Of a stretch of DNA of 64,000 nucleotides, positions 10,876 to 22,920 are shown piece after piece (the first letter of the stretch is position 1; every line of letters begins with the position of its first letter). The notes under the pieces are model-generated. The model made no database searches and was not told the origin of the DNA. It saw only the letters and a program-made list of their open reading frames with translations. The translations under genes were made by a program, and so were the position numbers. Source of the stretch: Cerioporus squamosus (Eukaryota > Basidiomycota > Agaricomycetes > Polyporales > Polyporaceae); assembly GCA_022592435.1 (NCBI GenBank), contig JABYQS010000021.1:248001-312000 (forward strand), in the 5' to 3' direction.

Positions 10876-12571
10876 TCAAGCATCAAGTTCATAGAACTCG
10901 ATTTCGACCTGCGAAAGGAGGTTTAGTAACCTAATCATTTCTTAGGACGACCTAAGAGGAAGGAGTGCGTACCTGCGCGATCGCATCCGCAATAGCTTTG
11001 GGAAGGGATGTACCGAGTTGCACAATTCCGTTGGCGAGTACCTGACATTGACTGGATACGCAGACGGGCCAGAAAGACTCCTGCTTGTTGCTTGTCCTCT
11101 TCAGCAAGTCGCGTGTAGTGACTTCCCAGCCCCGTCCCGGTCCTTGATTGCCGGCTCGATCTTTCACGCCTCGTAGATAGGTCTCCATCCCGGTGTTACT
11201 CATTTGTGAGATGATGACGCAGCCATTGTAGTGAGGACGAGAGCCGAAATTCTGCGTCAAGCATTTCCAGTCCGATATGCCCTTCTCCAGCTGCTCCTGT
11301 ACGGCCTGTACACACGCGTCGTAATAGTGCAAGAGGTGATGATATGCAAGAGCAGACGAACGCTCCATGTGAGCATCATACCACCCCGCCAAAGGCTTCT
11401 CTACAGCCTTCCTAGCGGCAGCTCTAGCTTGATCCCGGAGACCGTACTGAATCGCAACGAAGTATGCCTCGAGCGGACTCTTCTCGGCAACGGCCTCCCA
11501 CTGTGCAACCACGAGGCTGTGAATCTGCGACATGTGGAGGTCACGAGAGGCGGTGAGCATGGAGGTTAGAGATGCGAGAGAGGAAGGAAGACTGCCGGGG
11601 CCATCGTAGCAGACGTTGAGCAGGGAGACGAGGGTGTCGGAGGCAACGTCTAGATGGAGAACGGGCAGCTCAACGCCACCCGGGGCAGTGCCATCGGAGT
11701 CGACGTCATTCGCATGTGAGTTGGCGGCCCAATCCGCCTTCGCTCGGGTGAATTGCTCACCGAGTACGGCGGAATGTAAGGTGAGAACAACCCCATGCGC
11801 GCGGTGTTGAACGCCCTCCCAGTCGCGACATTGCAGAATAACGTCGGTAGAGGAAATGCGGGGGTAAAAGCCGCCTGGCGGATGAACCACACTGCGCTGG
11901 GGCGGCCGGTCCCGACCTGAATACTGCTCAAGTAGACTGGTAAGAGACGGACTCAGGAACCGGAATGACGCGCTAGGGGGTTCAGGCAGTCGCAGGAATT
12001 CCCGCAGGCGGAAATAGTCGCCGGCAAGGACATCGTGCAGGTCATCTCTTAGCGCGTCCTCTGCCAGTAGCTCTACCAGGACGCTCTGCGCACGCGGCTG
12101 CCGGTCACGCCTTCGAATTTCGAATGCGGCTTCTCGCGCTACGTCCTCCAGGCCTGCACGGCATGCAGCTGCCCACACCTTGAGCGGGCTGGAAGGGATC
12201 GTAGCAAGGAGGTCCTTGGATAGTAGGAAGACCGGCCACTCCATCTCGTACTTCAGCGCAGCCTTCAGCGCAGGGACTATGTCCGCCAGCTCGGAGAGCT
12301 GTGGCTTGAGTATGGGATAGCAGAGCCGGAGGAGGTTGTCGAGTGCCTGACTGTTTTCCGAGACATCGATGATGGGCGGCTGCGCCCTGGAGTCGTTCTC
12401 TGATTGAGGAAGCGATAGCATACTGGAGAAGATAGGTGAGGCGTAGGAGAGGATGGGTCTGTGGACGTAGAAGTCGATGAGATCCGAGGTACGAAGGATG
12501 ATATCTGCAGAAGGATCGTCGAATGGATGGGATGCCTTGGAGGGCGTTATGGCCTGAGGTTGGTCTGTCAT
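10876..12571 (-). CDS. BTB/POZ-like protein with two BTB segments
   Basis: Start at ATG 12571. The first BTB segment reads DDPSADIILRTSDLIDFYVH, then RPILSYASPIFSSML and ending LLRLCYPI; this is the standard 'ADiilrs.D...F.vh+.iLs.aSpvF' pattern. A second, weaker copy begins STDVILQCRDWEG, with AHGVVLTLHSAVLGEQF and VSLLNVCYDG. Helical segments follow each. Near the end a short intron (GTACGC...TCGCAG) inside what looks like an open tail replaces the last residues: after ...AIADAIAQ the frame continues VEIEFYELDA and stops at 10876-10878. About 540 residues. Tandem BTB proteins of this type are expanded in Agaricomycetes; roles in ubiquitin ligase recruitment or transcription are assumed, not shown. 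It lies next to a HET-domain gene on the same strand. Confidence 0.8.
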
Positions 12572-12923
12572 GTCGGCGCGATGCTTGTTAGAGAGAGGGC
12601 GATATGGCGGAGTAGAGCAACAGGCCCCCAGCTGAAGTGATACTGAAATGACTTACCGCAGCATACAGGTCAGCGAACCAATACCGTAGCGTGTGCCCAT
12701 CCCACCACGTGTGAAATATATCGGGTCGAATCAGTGCATGCAGGCGGGCGGCTCCCAGGAGACGACATCATTCCTGAAGATTCCTTACATCTAGGTACTG
12801 CCGGGTCCGTGACCCGGTTATGCTAGTATGAGCGCCGTTATTCCCGACTCAACGAAGAGGTAGTGTTGTCGGATGATGGTTGTGTGACATATGTCGCCGG
12901 AGCGACTTTGAATGCTCAACAGC
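12572..12923. other. intergenic region between two minus-strand genes
   Basis: Contains the promoter of the double-BTB gene and the 3' end of the HET gene. A short inverted pair, GGGTCCGTGACCCGG, lies at about 12804-12818. No coding signal. Confidence 0.35.
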
Positions 12924-14792
12924 TCAATCCTACACATACATTGGCGTTAGGACGTTATTCGCAGAGAATAAGCTCAACAAGTAGAAGAGCGGTGCTCACC
13001 TCCAAGTCATGGGCGCCGGACCGCGAGCGGATGATAGCTTCAATCCTCACCAGCACCATCGTCCTCTCTGGTTTGATACCACATCGAGTAAAGCGTAGCG
13101 TAAAGATGTGCCCGCCTGCGATGTGAAACGCTCTCGCATGGTCAGACCACCCACTGATGTGATCCGCTTGACAGTCGTGATCAAGGGAGGATACACCCCA
13201 CGCATCAAAGCGGCGCACACTCGCCCAACGAACCCGCGCAGGCCCCGAAGAGAGTGTGCAGAGCCCTAGCCTCACGTCGACCCAGCCGAAGATCCCAGAG
13301 AACACGAGGCTGAATGTCGCAAGATATTGGTCGGCCGACGACGCCGGTGACTGCGATGAATCCGTGGGGTGCATGAGCGTAGCGTGGTGCTTCGACCATA
13401 CGTCTGCGAGGGCATACTTATGCAGTCGAAAGGGAGCGTCGCTGCTCGTATCCATGGGAAATCTAGGAACAGATTGGGGAGCGGAGCGAGTGGACTTGGT
13501 GCCATAGGCGAGGTAGGTTTGTCGCCGTGAAAGGCTCATGGCGGTCGAAGGACCCGGCGCCGTGGAATGAATCCGCAGAAGGCGACATGCATTAAGTTGG
13601 TGAGACGTGTGTTGGTTTCGGCGGATGAGGTTATAACAAGCAACATCAAGGGTAGGCGTCGCGTCTTCCAAACTGTTCAGATGGGGCGCGAGACATAGCA
13701 GGAGCCTGCCTGCGCGCTCGTCGCACCAGGCGAAGTCGGCGAAGTGGAAACCTTGTATCTGCACGATTGGAATGTTTGCGAGCACTCCGTGAGGCGTTAT
13801 GGACAGGGTTGTGATACCGTCCATCGCTGCGTCATCCCATCGCTGTCGACGCATCGTCAGACAGTTACGCGATGAGATGGACGGATACGAACCTGGTCCT
13901 CCTCTTCGAGCGCTGGATTATCACGACTTTCAGTGAGAGAGCGACAATTGAGAAAGTCAGCTGGAGACTGCGCAAACAGTGTATATGGGGATTGGGTAGG
14001 TCCCGCGAGCTCGTCCAAGTCACAGATGTCGCCCCAGGCGAAGACAGTGGTATCCGGATTGCGTCTCATGATCTCCTCCTGCAAGCGTTGGAACGCCTTC
14101 CGTCCTTCTCCGTAGATGGTCGGCATGTTCACATCAAACAGACCCATCAAGGAGTATGCCTCGTCTTCCGACCGGGTCGTCCTTCGCGCTGCGGCCCACG
14201 ACATCCGTGGGGCGATGCTGAACTCGTCGAGAGCTGCTTCGCCCCGCAAGACAGTTTCGGGTATACCCGTGACCGCCTCGATGCGCTTAGCTAGGTCCGC
14301 CTTAGAGCCGATGGGTTCCCAAGATTGGGACAGGAACAGAACGAACTGCGGTGCGATGAGTTCCTGGAGCGTCCATCCCCTGCCATGCCACACACTCCGG
14401 CTGAAGTGCGTGCCGCCGTTTGTGCTTTCGGTGAGGACGTCCTCGAGGTAGGCATAGCAGACTTCCGCAAGGGAGTAGTAGCGAAACATCGAGTTGATAG
14501 CCTCCTGTAGCGCTGCACTGCTGGACTTGTCTATGCAGCACGTGTCGATCCAGACCCAATCGTACCCGTGCTTCTGTGCGAATTCGCAGCACCGGCGGAT
14601 CTTCGCAGACGCGAGGTAGCGAGGCGTTCTACGGCTCCAAGGCCTCGCACAGCTCTCCTTCAGCCTCTTCAGGTCTTGGAATGTCTGCTCGTTCTTGACC
14701 CAGACGTGCGAGAGGATGGCGTAGCCGCCTGGGACGCTCTCGGGAGAGGCGAAGAAGTGGAGCTCGGCGCGGTGGGTGCTCAGAAGCCACAT
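12924..14792 (-). CDS. HET-domain protein (heterokaryon incompatibility type)
   Basis: Start at ATG 14792 (MWLLSTHRAELHFF). The HET domain follows almost at once: GGYAILSHVWVKNEQTFQDL, then CEFAQKHGYDWVWIDTCCID, SAALQEAINSMFRYYSLAEV, CYAYLEDV, and SVWHGRGWTLQELIAPQFV. These are the conserved blocks (AILSHvW, iDtCCID, s.E...SIn.mf.wY, w..RgWTLqEl) of the family. Downstream are EDEAYSLMGLFDVNMPTIYG and a Pro/Asp region. A 50-nt intron (GTTCGT...CGACAG) joins the HET half to a C-terminal half of about 280 residues starting RWDDAAMDGITTLSITPHG; a second intron places the stop at 12924-12926. HET-domain proteins trigger cell death on contact with incompatible strains; the C-terminal half here shows no NACHT, WD40 or ankyrin repeats. 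About 600 residues, intact. Confidence 0.85.
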
Positions 14793-17700
14793 GTTGACTT
14801 GGAATCGTACTCGAACGATCAGTGGGATCCGACGTAAACTGTGGGGGACTAGTGCCGCAGAGTCGGTGTTAGGCTCATGATGCACAACGATGAGTCCGAT
14901 CAAGGTACTTACTGTATGGGCAGGAATAAAGGATCGAGGAAAGGGGCGTTGAGCATCGTCACGACCGGTGATACGAGTTTGCCTGCCTGCATACACGTGG
15001 ATCGTGGCTTCCACGAGGAATTAAAGTTCTGTCGCTCTAGCGTGCCGCCAGTGTCCAGTACATACCCTATCAGGACAACCTGCGATCTGGATATTCAACT
15101 GTTCAGTGATCCACAGTGTTCGTTACTGCTGCGAGACATACCTCCGTCATTGACATTCCTACATCTCGCACCACCTCGAAGAATCCGTCGTTCCCCAAGT
15201 GCAACGAAGACGAGCGCGAGGCCTCCGATGTGTGCTGTTGGCGACAAGCAGACACCGTCAGAAGTACGGCAGACACCAACTCTCGTCGCCTCCAATTCAA
15301 CCAGCCGCGCAACAATCTGAGAGCGAACGGGGATGCATGCCCATCCCAAGTCGCACTCGTCCCCGCAGCGAACTCGGCGCCAAGCACCCAACCAACCCGC
15401 CGTGACATAACCACATGCCCACACGGGCCCGGTGGTACGCACGCACCGACCGCATGGCACAACACTCAGACCCGCACCATCACCCCTGGTATCCCGAAAG
15501 CGAAGCTTAAAGCCTGTGCGCCCTCACCCGCATACGAACTTCCTTCTTCCCTCTGCTCCTTCGAGGCTCCCGCCGGCATGGGATGCGCAGCAGCGTGCAC
15601 TCCGCGCGCACAGGGGCCGTGGGGACGGAGCGTGCGCCGCTCTCATTGTGCTGACAGCGTGACGGACATCGGTGCGAGGAGCTGGGAAGAGGAGCCCCAG
15701 GGCGCACGCGGGATCTGGGGCTGGGAACGCGGACGAGGGGGGCCGGTCCCAGTGGAAGCGAGGGGAGCTGCTTGGGGGGCTGCTTGGGTCTGTCTGAGTG
15801 GCCCACTGCCATCCGCTCGGCGGCTCCGTGCGTCCAAGCCAAGCCTCCAAGGAGCTTATGGTGCGCTCGTCCCTGGTGCACCGTCACGGGTATGTCCCCG
15901 GTCGACCGTACCCGGAGGGTGGGCCAGTGGCACGTCGACCGAGGCGGAAGCTCGCAAGCTCGAGAGAACCTCCTTCCAATCGCCACGCCTTCTCCCGGGT
16001 CCCAGGTCCAGGGTTCCAGTAGCGACTGCCATACGAGGCTGCTGGAGGTGCCATGCTGCGTCCCCGGTCATGCGGCGGCCTCGTATGCAGTGCTGCCCTT
16101 CCTGCCGCTCTTCTCCCTACGGGGCTTCACACAGTGCGAGCGGCGACGTACGAGGAAGGACATATTGGCTCCCACCACCGAGTCTGCTCGTTCTGCCGCC
16201 GCCGTCAACTGTGCGCTCGACTGTCGACTCGGATGCAGTGGCCTCGAAGCAGCCCTCTGAAGCGCCTTCGAGTTGCTACCGTTTGGGAGCGCAGCTGGGG
16301 GCGAGACGACCACAGGGCACGCTCAAGCTCAAGCTCGGCCGCCCTCGCGAGCGCGTCCTGGCGGGGACGCAGAACTGCGACGTCACTCTCCCGTTGACCG
16401 CGTTCGCAAGCCCGTCCATCCGTGCCACCGCAAGCGCCACCGCAGTCGACCTGGTCGTCGATGACGTCCGTGGTGGCACTGGGAACTCGCGCCCTGCGAT
16501 CTGGCGAATCGTGCTCGTCAGGGGGGAGCACCTGAGATGCGTGCCACGGGGAGCTGGCGGGTGTCCGGTCCCGCGGCCTGGGAAGCAAGAGGAGTAGCGG
16601 TTAGTAAGGTGGTCACGCTTGAGGACACGATGAGGACGGCCGAGAGATGATCGTCGCAGTCCAGTATCGAGGTGCGAGCGCCTTGGGGCGAGGTGACGAG
16701 TGCGTTCGTTCGTAGACGTGACTCGGACTGGGGCTAGTATCTCAGATGCATCATACAACATACAACGCCGTTGTCACTCTCTGGCGCCCCGTGCGAATCA
16801 GGTGTGACAAGACAAGACACCATCGAGCTACTGAGAGAAGTAGGTTCGATGGCTACGATGGAGAAGTCACAGCTGTCGCGAGGGAGGCGGAGGATGGGCG
16901 GCCAAGCGCTCAACACAGACACGGAAGCCACAGGCACCAGGTCGACCTGATGAGCGTCCGGGCAACATGGCCGCCATCGACCGCGTCTTGCGCGATTAAA
17001 CAGTTCACATATCCCCGAGAGTACATGACAGAATTGCAAGGTTGTGCACGTCCGGCAGTAACACCACCCGGTGCACGAGCGGCCACGACTCAGACGTCAA
17101 CGTTCAGACGCTCAATGGTCCCATCCGCTCATGTCTTCGGGAAGTCTGTATTTACGGTAACCCGCTCGATCGACCACACCGGCGCTGGCCTGCATGAGGA
17201 TCGCAGACGCCAGGCGTCTGCCCGCTATTCATTGTGCGGTCGTGGCTGCGCAGCAGGGGACGCGGAGAACGCAGATGCCGTAACCTAGCCCTTCCTCACA
17301 ATCAGATCATGCCGAGTTGCGCGATAGGGCTGACTACGCCCGGGCCAGGTATATGAAGATTCGGGCATCGACAAGTCCGTTGGTCAGACGTTCGAGTTCA
17401 ACTCTGATTCAGTGTGAAGCGGGGAGGAATACTGAACAGAGAGAAGTCTCCATTCCGAATACGCCCGGCGATGTACGGATAGCAGGAGAACAGATTGGAA
17501 CTCCCGGCGCCAGGACGTGCGGATATGCAAGGAGCTGAGGGATAGACTCACTTCGTCGTCGAAGCACGGGAGGAGAAGGGTTTTCTCGGATGTGTCGAAG
17601 CCCTGGTCGGCGGCTTGCGGAAGAATCCTTTCGCCCTGGAAGATCAGCGGATGCGTTCTTGAACACCAAGGCTCAGACATGCGGTGCAAATGCCAGAGTG

Positions 17701-18873
17701 CATGTTGATTTACCGACCTTTCATGCGTGCTGTTCTGTGCCATCTTGAACCGCTACGTGGTCCGACCGGCGACTGGTAGGGCTCCTTGATGCGTACTGGG
17801 GCGCGCAGGAAAGTTTAGGGTGAAAATTCTCGGGTCCCTGATCACGACGAGGTTATTCCGGATCAACACGCGACTCGACGCCAGCGTAAGTGACACACCT
17901 CGTCGGGGCGACCATGTGGTTTAAGACGCGCTGGCCGAGGTTATCAATGCAGCCTGGTTGATTCGAAGAGCGCGACGCTGTATTTTGGTCTAGAAGCCGA
18001 TTGTTAAATTCCTGGCGTAAGGGGGGCTAACTTTAGCACACGCCGAAAATAAACCCGTCCAGAAATAGCCGAACCGCGAATATACACGCACCTATTGGCG
18101 GACGAGAATACGACGCTGGAATTAGCCCACTTTGCGGGCAATTTGAGGCCGCAGGGAGAAGGCGAGCGACACGAAGAGGCTACGGGAGCGAGAGTCGGTG
18201 GCAGGGCACACACAGCGCACGTCTTCTGGCGTAAGGCTGAGATTGCGATCTGCGCTGGGTGATCGCGATGCCGCGGCGCGCCCGTGCCGAGGATTAAAGT
18301 TCCTGGGGCGCGATGTCCCGACTGGGCAGGAGGGGCCCGGCGGACCTGGCGGGGAGCGGGGGGCGTCGGAGGGAGGTGGTGGCTTGACGAGCTTGAAACT
18401 CGCGGGAAAAGCTGGGCTGAGAGAGAGAGAAGGGGGACCATAAGCAGGGCCCGACGCGTGCCGGGGGTCGCTGCAGGCCCCGACTGCGCCCGCCGATAGG
18501 GAGCATTTGGGAGGCGAGTGTGACGTTGGATCTTGCCGTGGGCAGGCAATCTGGCGTGCCGCGGTGGGGAGAGGCCCACGGTGGGTCACAGAGGGTGGGG
18601 GAACTCGGCGTGCGCTGAGAAAGCCAAGTCAGCAGACGAGATCGCACGGAAGAAGCAGCGAGTTCGACGAGGCACGCTGGACGGCGGTGTGAATCTGTGG
18701 AGGCCGTGGGCGGCGAGCGGGAGAAGAAGATTTGATGCGAGATAGCCGGGCGGGGTGGTGTGCGCAGCGATCTGCGCGCGCTGGACGGGTCGGACGACGT
18801 CGGAGGGGGCATGGGGGCCGTGGCGGCTGGGCTGGGCGGTGTCGGGGCGGGGACGACGCGGGGGAACGAGAGA
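14793..18873. other. 4-kb stretch without a supportable gene
   Basis: The longest open frame (15116-16597, plus, 493 codons) has no plausible start, no motif and a composition (Arg, Pro, Ser, Ala) typical of chance frames in GC-rich DNA. A minus-strand frame at 17743-17400 begins MAQNSTHERS and could be the first exon of a gene, since GAAGTGAGT gives a donor at about 17555, but no continuation was found. Frames at 18965-18294 look like chance. Promoters of the HET gene and perhaps distal MADS-box control regions lie here. Confidence 0.4.
18866..18873. repeat. target-site duplication, left copy (ACGAGAGA)
   Basis: Eight-base direct repeat directly outside the left inverted repeat of the 637-bp element; identical to 19511-19518. 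Confidence 0.82.
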
Positions 18874-19510
18874 AGGACCCCCGACAATGGCGCTAAATGC
18901 CTCATACAAACCGGCTGAAATCTGCCCATTTTGTCCGGAGTATCGGGCCTTCTCTGGAGGCCCAAATGTCCGGATTTTATCAGGCATCCGGCGTTCGACC
19001 GCCGATTTGTCCGGACTTTCTATCAGGCCTCATATGGGCCTTAAAAATCGCGTTTTTCGGCTCCAAACCACTCAGAATGTCTCTCTGGACTCCCTACGGG
19101 CCATGGTGCAGACTCGGAAAGCTAGGGCAGTCCTGGACACGTCCCCAGTGCGCATGTGGCTGATTTTGAGGTGCAGAACCGGTCGTACAAAAAGCGTTCT
19201 CACGGGTCGTGGTGTTGCTGACGGGCCGGCAGTATAATGTGGACTTAGAAGCTGCTACTTACTCCGATGAAAGGGGAGGATAAGCAAGAGTAGCTCATCA
19301 GGGTAAGCTAGAGTAAGTCCCCGGAGCCCTTGACGCCCAGCTTGTATCGGGCCTCCCAGACCTGCCGGCCCATATGTCCGGATTCTCGTATCGGACGTTC
19401 CTCCGATTTTGAGCCATTTTGTCCGGATTTTATTAGGCATAGGCCCCCATCTGCCGGCGATTTTGTCCGGATTGTGTATGAGGCCTGTTGGCGCTATTGT
19501 CGGGGGTCCT
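18874..19510. mobile_element. non-autonomous hAT-like transposon (MITE), 637 bp
   Basis: The two ends are inverted repeats. The left end reads AGGACCCCCGACAATGGCGC and goes on to CCTCATACAAACCGG; the complement of the right end reads AGGACCCCCGACAATAGCGC and goes on to CCTCATACACAATCCGG. The element is flanked by a perfect 8-bp direct repeat, ACGAGAGA, at 18866-18873 and 19511-19518, which is a target-site duplication of the length made by hAT transposases. Inside are six copies of TGTCCGGA (18932, 18967, 19008, 19375, 19420 and 19464), three near each end, as expected for subterminal transposase-binding repeats. There is no transposase frame, so it must be moved in trans. It sits about 270 bp upstream of the MADS-box start codon. 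Confidence 0.85.
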
Positions 19511-19518
19511 ACGAGAGA
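19511..19518. repeat. target-site duplication, right copy (ACGAGAGA)
   Basis: Eight-base direct repeat directly outside the right inverted repeat; identical to 18866-18873. Confidence 0.82.
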
Positions 19519-19777
19519 GCGGATGGGCTCGCTGGCGGCTGCTGCGGACTGACGGCATGCGTGCGGTTGCAGTTGTGTGACTGGCAGGAGCATCGAAGGA
19601 GCTCCGGACACGGCGTTTGCGGTTGCTTGCCCATCCATATGTCCACTTCGCCCGAGCGTCCGCTGCCTCTCTGCATCTTCCCCCTCCTGCCTCCTCTCTC
19701 CAGCCCACGCCCGCTGCCCCCGCACGCCTCGCACGCACCGCACGCCCCGACCGCACCGCAGACGCAGCCCGCCGGAG

Positions 19778-22530
19778 ATGGGGAGACGAAAGATTGAGAT
19801 CCAGCCCATAACGGTGCGCACATAGCCCGCGCCGTCTCCAAGTATACGAGCCCGCGCGGTGTCCATCTGTCTTCTTGCGCTGCAGCTGCCTATTTACGCG
19901 TCCCGCCCGCTCATAATAGCACGAACGGAACCGTTCTGTCACCTTTTTAAAGGTCGGTGCCTATTTTTATGTCAATTCTCTTGGCATTCACTCAGCACGC
20001 GGTCGATCATCTTGCACCCATCCCCGTACACAACTACGCCTCCCCACAGCGCAAGAACGGGCTGTTCAAGAAGGCATACGAGCTCGGCGTCCTCTGCTCC
20101 GTCGACGTCGCCGTCATCATCTTCGGTGAGTCGAGTCTCCAACCCCCGCCCCCCTCTCCCCGCGCGGTCGGCGTCCAGCGCGCCCTCGGGTTTCAGGGTT
20201 AAGTCGACAGGCGTCGGGAGGCCGGGTGTACCCTGGGAGATACGCCCTTTGTCGCGAGACAGTGAGGGCAGTCGCAAGCGCTTGGACGCTGTCTGGGATG
20301 GCCCGTGGGCTGGCTAGGCTGGCTATATGCCGTCGTCGCGGTCTCGTTCGTCACGCCGACCGAGTGGTGACAGAGTTGCTGCGGCCTTTGTCTTTCTCGT
20401 TGAACCTTCTTTCGCCGCATACATCGAGGTGCTGATCAATTCCGTCTCCAGAGGAGCGACCGGGCCACCATGCAAAGCTATATCAGTACTGCTCGACCGA
20501 TGTCAACGCCATGGTCCAGCGGCATCTTCGCGTAAGTTCACATCCAATCTCTCTTGCGACACTTCTCACGCGACCGTTCAGTTCGATGGCGAGCGGGATA
20601 CCAAGGGTCCATCAGACTTCAACAACAGCAGCAAAGCGGACGAGGTCGCTGACGACGATGACGAGCCCGACGAGGACGACAGCACCTCCAAGCGCCGGGA
20701 CAGCAGGGCTGTCAAGGTCAAGACCGAGAACTCGACCAATAGCATCGTGCCAATACGCCCCGGGCCCGCCTCAAATGCGAACGACGCATCAACAAGTTCA
20801 GAGGTGAGTATCGGCCGCATATAGCTATGTCTTCGGCCCATGCTCAAGGCGCCCTCGTCGGGATGACTACAGCTCGATTACCGGTCCAACATGCGCGTAT
20901 CGCCCTCAGCGAGCACGTCCTCCTCGTCCCTCCCGATATCCGGCGAGCGGCACACGTCCGCACTCACGTCCGCGACGCGCAGCGTGCCGATCAGCAGCAC
21001 CGCCAAGCGTCCCCGGCTCGCCCTCGACGACCCCTCGCACCTTGCGCAGTCTGCGCCCGCGGGGTTGAACCACAGTCATGTCGGGGGAAGCGGGAGCCCG
21101 ACGTTCCCGTTCCGGATCGACGTCGACCTGCCCGCCTCGTACTCCTCCGGCATCCCCTCCCTCTCGCAGCTGCACTCCCCCCACCCGAGCCTCAGCGCGC
21201 TCTATCCGAACGGCATGATGGGCGCCCCGCCGCCGTCTTTCCTCTCCAACACGCCTTTTGACCTCTCACGCTCCTCACAACAGCAGCAGCACCAACAGCA
21301 ACAGCCGCTGCGCACCGTGACGTACCCGCAGTCCTCCTCGCAGTACTCGCCGACCGGACACCAGAACCCACCGAGCATCTTCTCGCGCGGACCGAGCGGG
21401 CAGGGCGGCGGCGGCGGTGGGGGCATCTTCGCGGAGCTGCTGGGCTCCGCGGGCGAGCATGGGAACGGCTCTGGCGGGCACGGCAGCCAATTCCCCGCGT
21501 TCGATTGGCCCGTGCACGCGGGCGGGACGTCGCAGCAAGGAAGCCAGGGACCGCATGAGAACGGTGCGTGTTTCCCTCGCATATAGTCGTATAATTGTGT
21601 CGGTATGGATTCCCGCGTCACTGCCTGCTGCCACTGCGCACCTTCGTTTCGGTCCTTCGATTTACTCGAGGTGCGCCCTGGTGGCGCGGTGCCCCTTCGT
21701 GGTGGCCCGTGGGCCTTCATCGTCGTGCGTTTCTCGCGGTATCGGAGGAATGCTCGAGCTCTTTCCCTAAGCGTGCATGTGTTCGCTGGTACGCTCCTTC
21801 GCACCCGTTTCGTTCATTCTGTCCCACTGCCGACCGCGGGGCCCGTCCGTACGGACGCGTTCGCGCAGAGCATGCGAGAAGGGTCATCGGAGGACAGGAC
21901 ATGACGTATGGTGCTGCTTACTGTGCGCTGGCACTCCCACACGCGCCCCTCGAGGCTTGCAGCTTCCCTTCTCCCGCGTTCTGGATCGCTGCTGTGCTCT
22001 CGAGCTCGAGCGGCGCTCCCCGCTCCTCCGCGCGCGTGCCTCCAGGGGACTCGCTCATTCGCTCGTATCCTGTTGGGCTCGAGCGTTCGCATCTTCGTCT
22101 TCACTTCCAGCAAACTTCATCTCCGTCCGTCCCACGTCACCCCCTTCTACTTCCTCTTCCACTTCCACTTTGCGCCCCGTCTTCCCTTTACAAAGCTATC
22201 AGGCTATATGGTTGATCCCCTCACTAACGCACCCTCCCCTTTCATCTGACAGGCGCAGCACACGGCTCGACGGCTTCCTCGAGCTCGGCAGGGGCCCCGG
22301 ACTGGTTCGACTTCCTCTCTGCGCCGGGGGGCGGCGCGGGGCTGTCGCTGCCCCCGCCCGTGCCGCCGCTGAACTCGTCGCGGTACGCGATGTCGCCGGG
22401 CATGGGGCGGAAACGGCTGCGGGACGAGGGCGTGACGAGCGACTCGGGGGAGAGCGACATCCGGGAGATTCAGAGGGCGGCGAGCGTGAATGGGAGCGGG
22501 AGCGAGCGGAATCTTAACCTGAAGAGCTAG
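19778..22530 (+). CDS. MADS-box transcription factor, Rlm1/MEF2 type
   Basis: Seven exons join with frame kept throughout: 19778-19813, 19920-19952, 20050-20125, 20452-20531, 20582-20803, 20873-21563 and 22253-22530, giving 471 residues. The first three exons spell the MADS domain: [48 protein letters not shown]. The fourth gives [20 protein letters not shown], the short extension after the box. The RKI..QPI..ERNR.VTF.KRK pattern is that of fungal type II (MEF2-like) factors such as Rlm1, which in yeasts acts below the cell-wall-integrity MAP kinase. The rest is acidic, then Ser/Pro-rich with QQQ(H) runs and poly-Gly, as in activation regions. Exons 1 and 2 are only 36 and 33 nt. The last intron is 688 nt, far longer than the others. 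A hAT-like element lies in the upstream region. Confidence 0.9.
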
Positions 22531-22920
22531 CTGGGGCTGGAGGAAGGAGGGAGGCGGAGGGAGCTGCCGCACGTGGTTGTCGCCTGGCGCGTTGGGTCGC
22601 GGGCGGACCAGGGCGGGGCTTGGTGACTGGTCGGTCTGGCATCATGCATGCCCGCCGGTGAGGGTGGTGAGGAGCAGTGTAGTGACATATGGCCATCTTG
22701 TATAGCAGCAGACATGACGCGTTGACGTCGGACAGCGCCGTAACTGGTGTAGCATGTACATACTCATTCGAGATGTCTTGGACTTAGTATCAAGTAGCTT
22801 CAGTGATGCATCATCATCGGACCATCTCTTCTACAAACATGCATGACCGCTAAAGGCGATCAACTTGAAGGCCAACGTTCCCAATACTCAGCTCTCAAGC
22901 AGTGAGCATATTGCGACGAC
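22531..22920. other. convergent intergenic region
   Basis: 3' ends of the MADS-box gene and paralog B. Nothing else seen. Confidence 0.4.

Noticed and set aside
15116..16597. 493-codon open frame on the plus strand
   Set aside because: No motif, no credible start, composition of a chance frame in GC-rich DNA, and long frames also run on the other strand.
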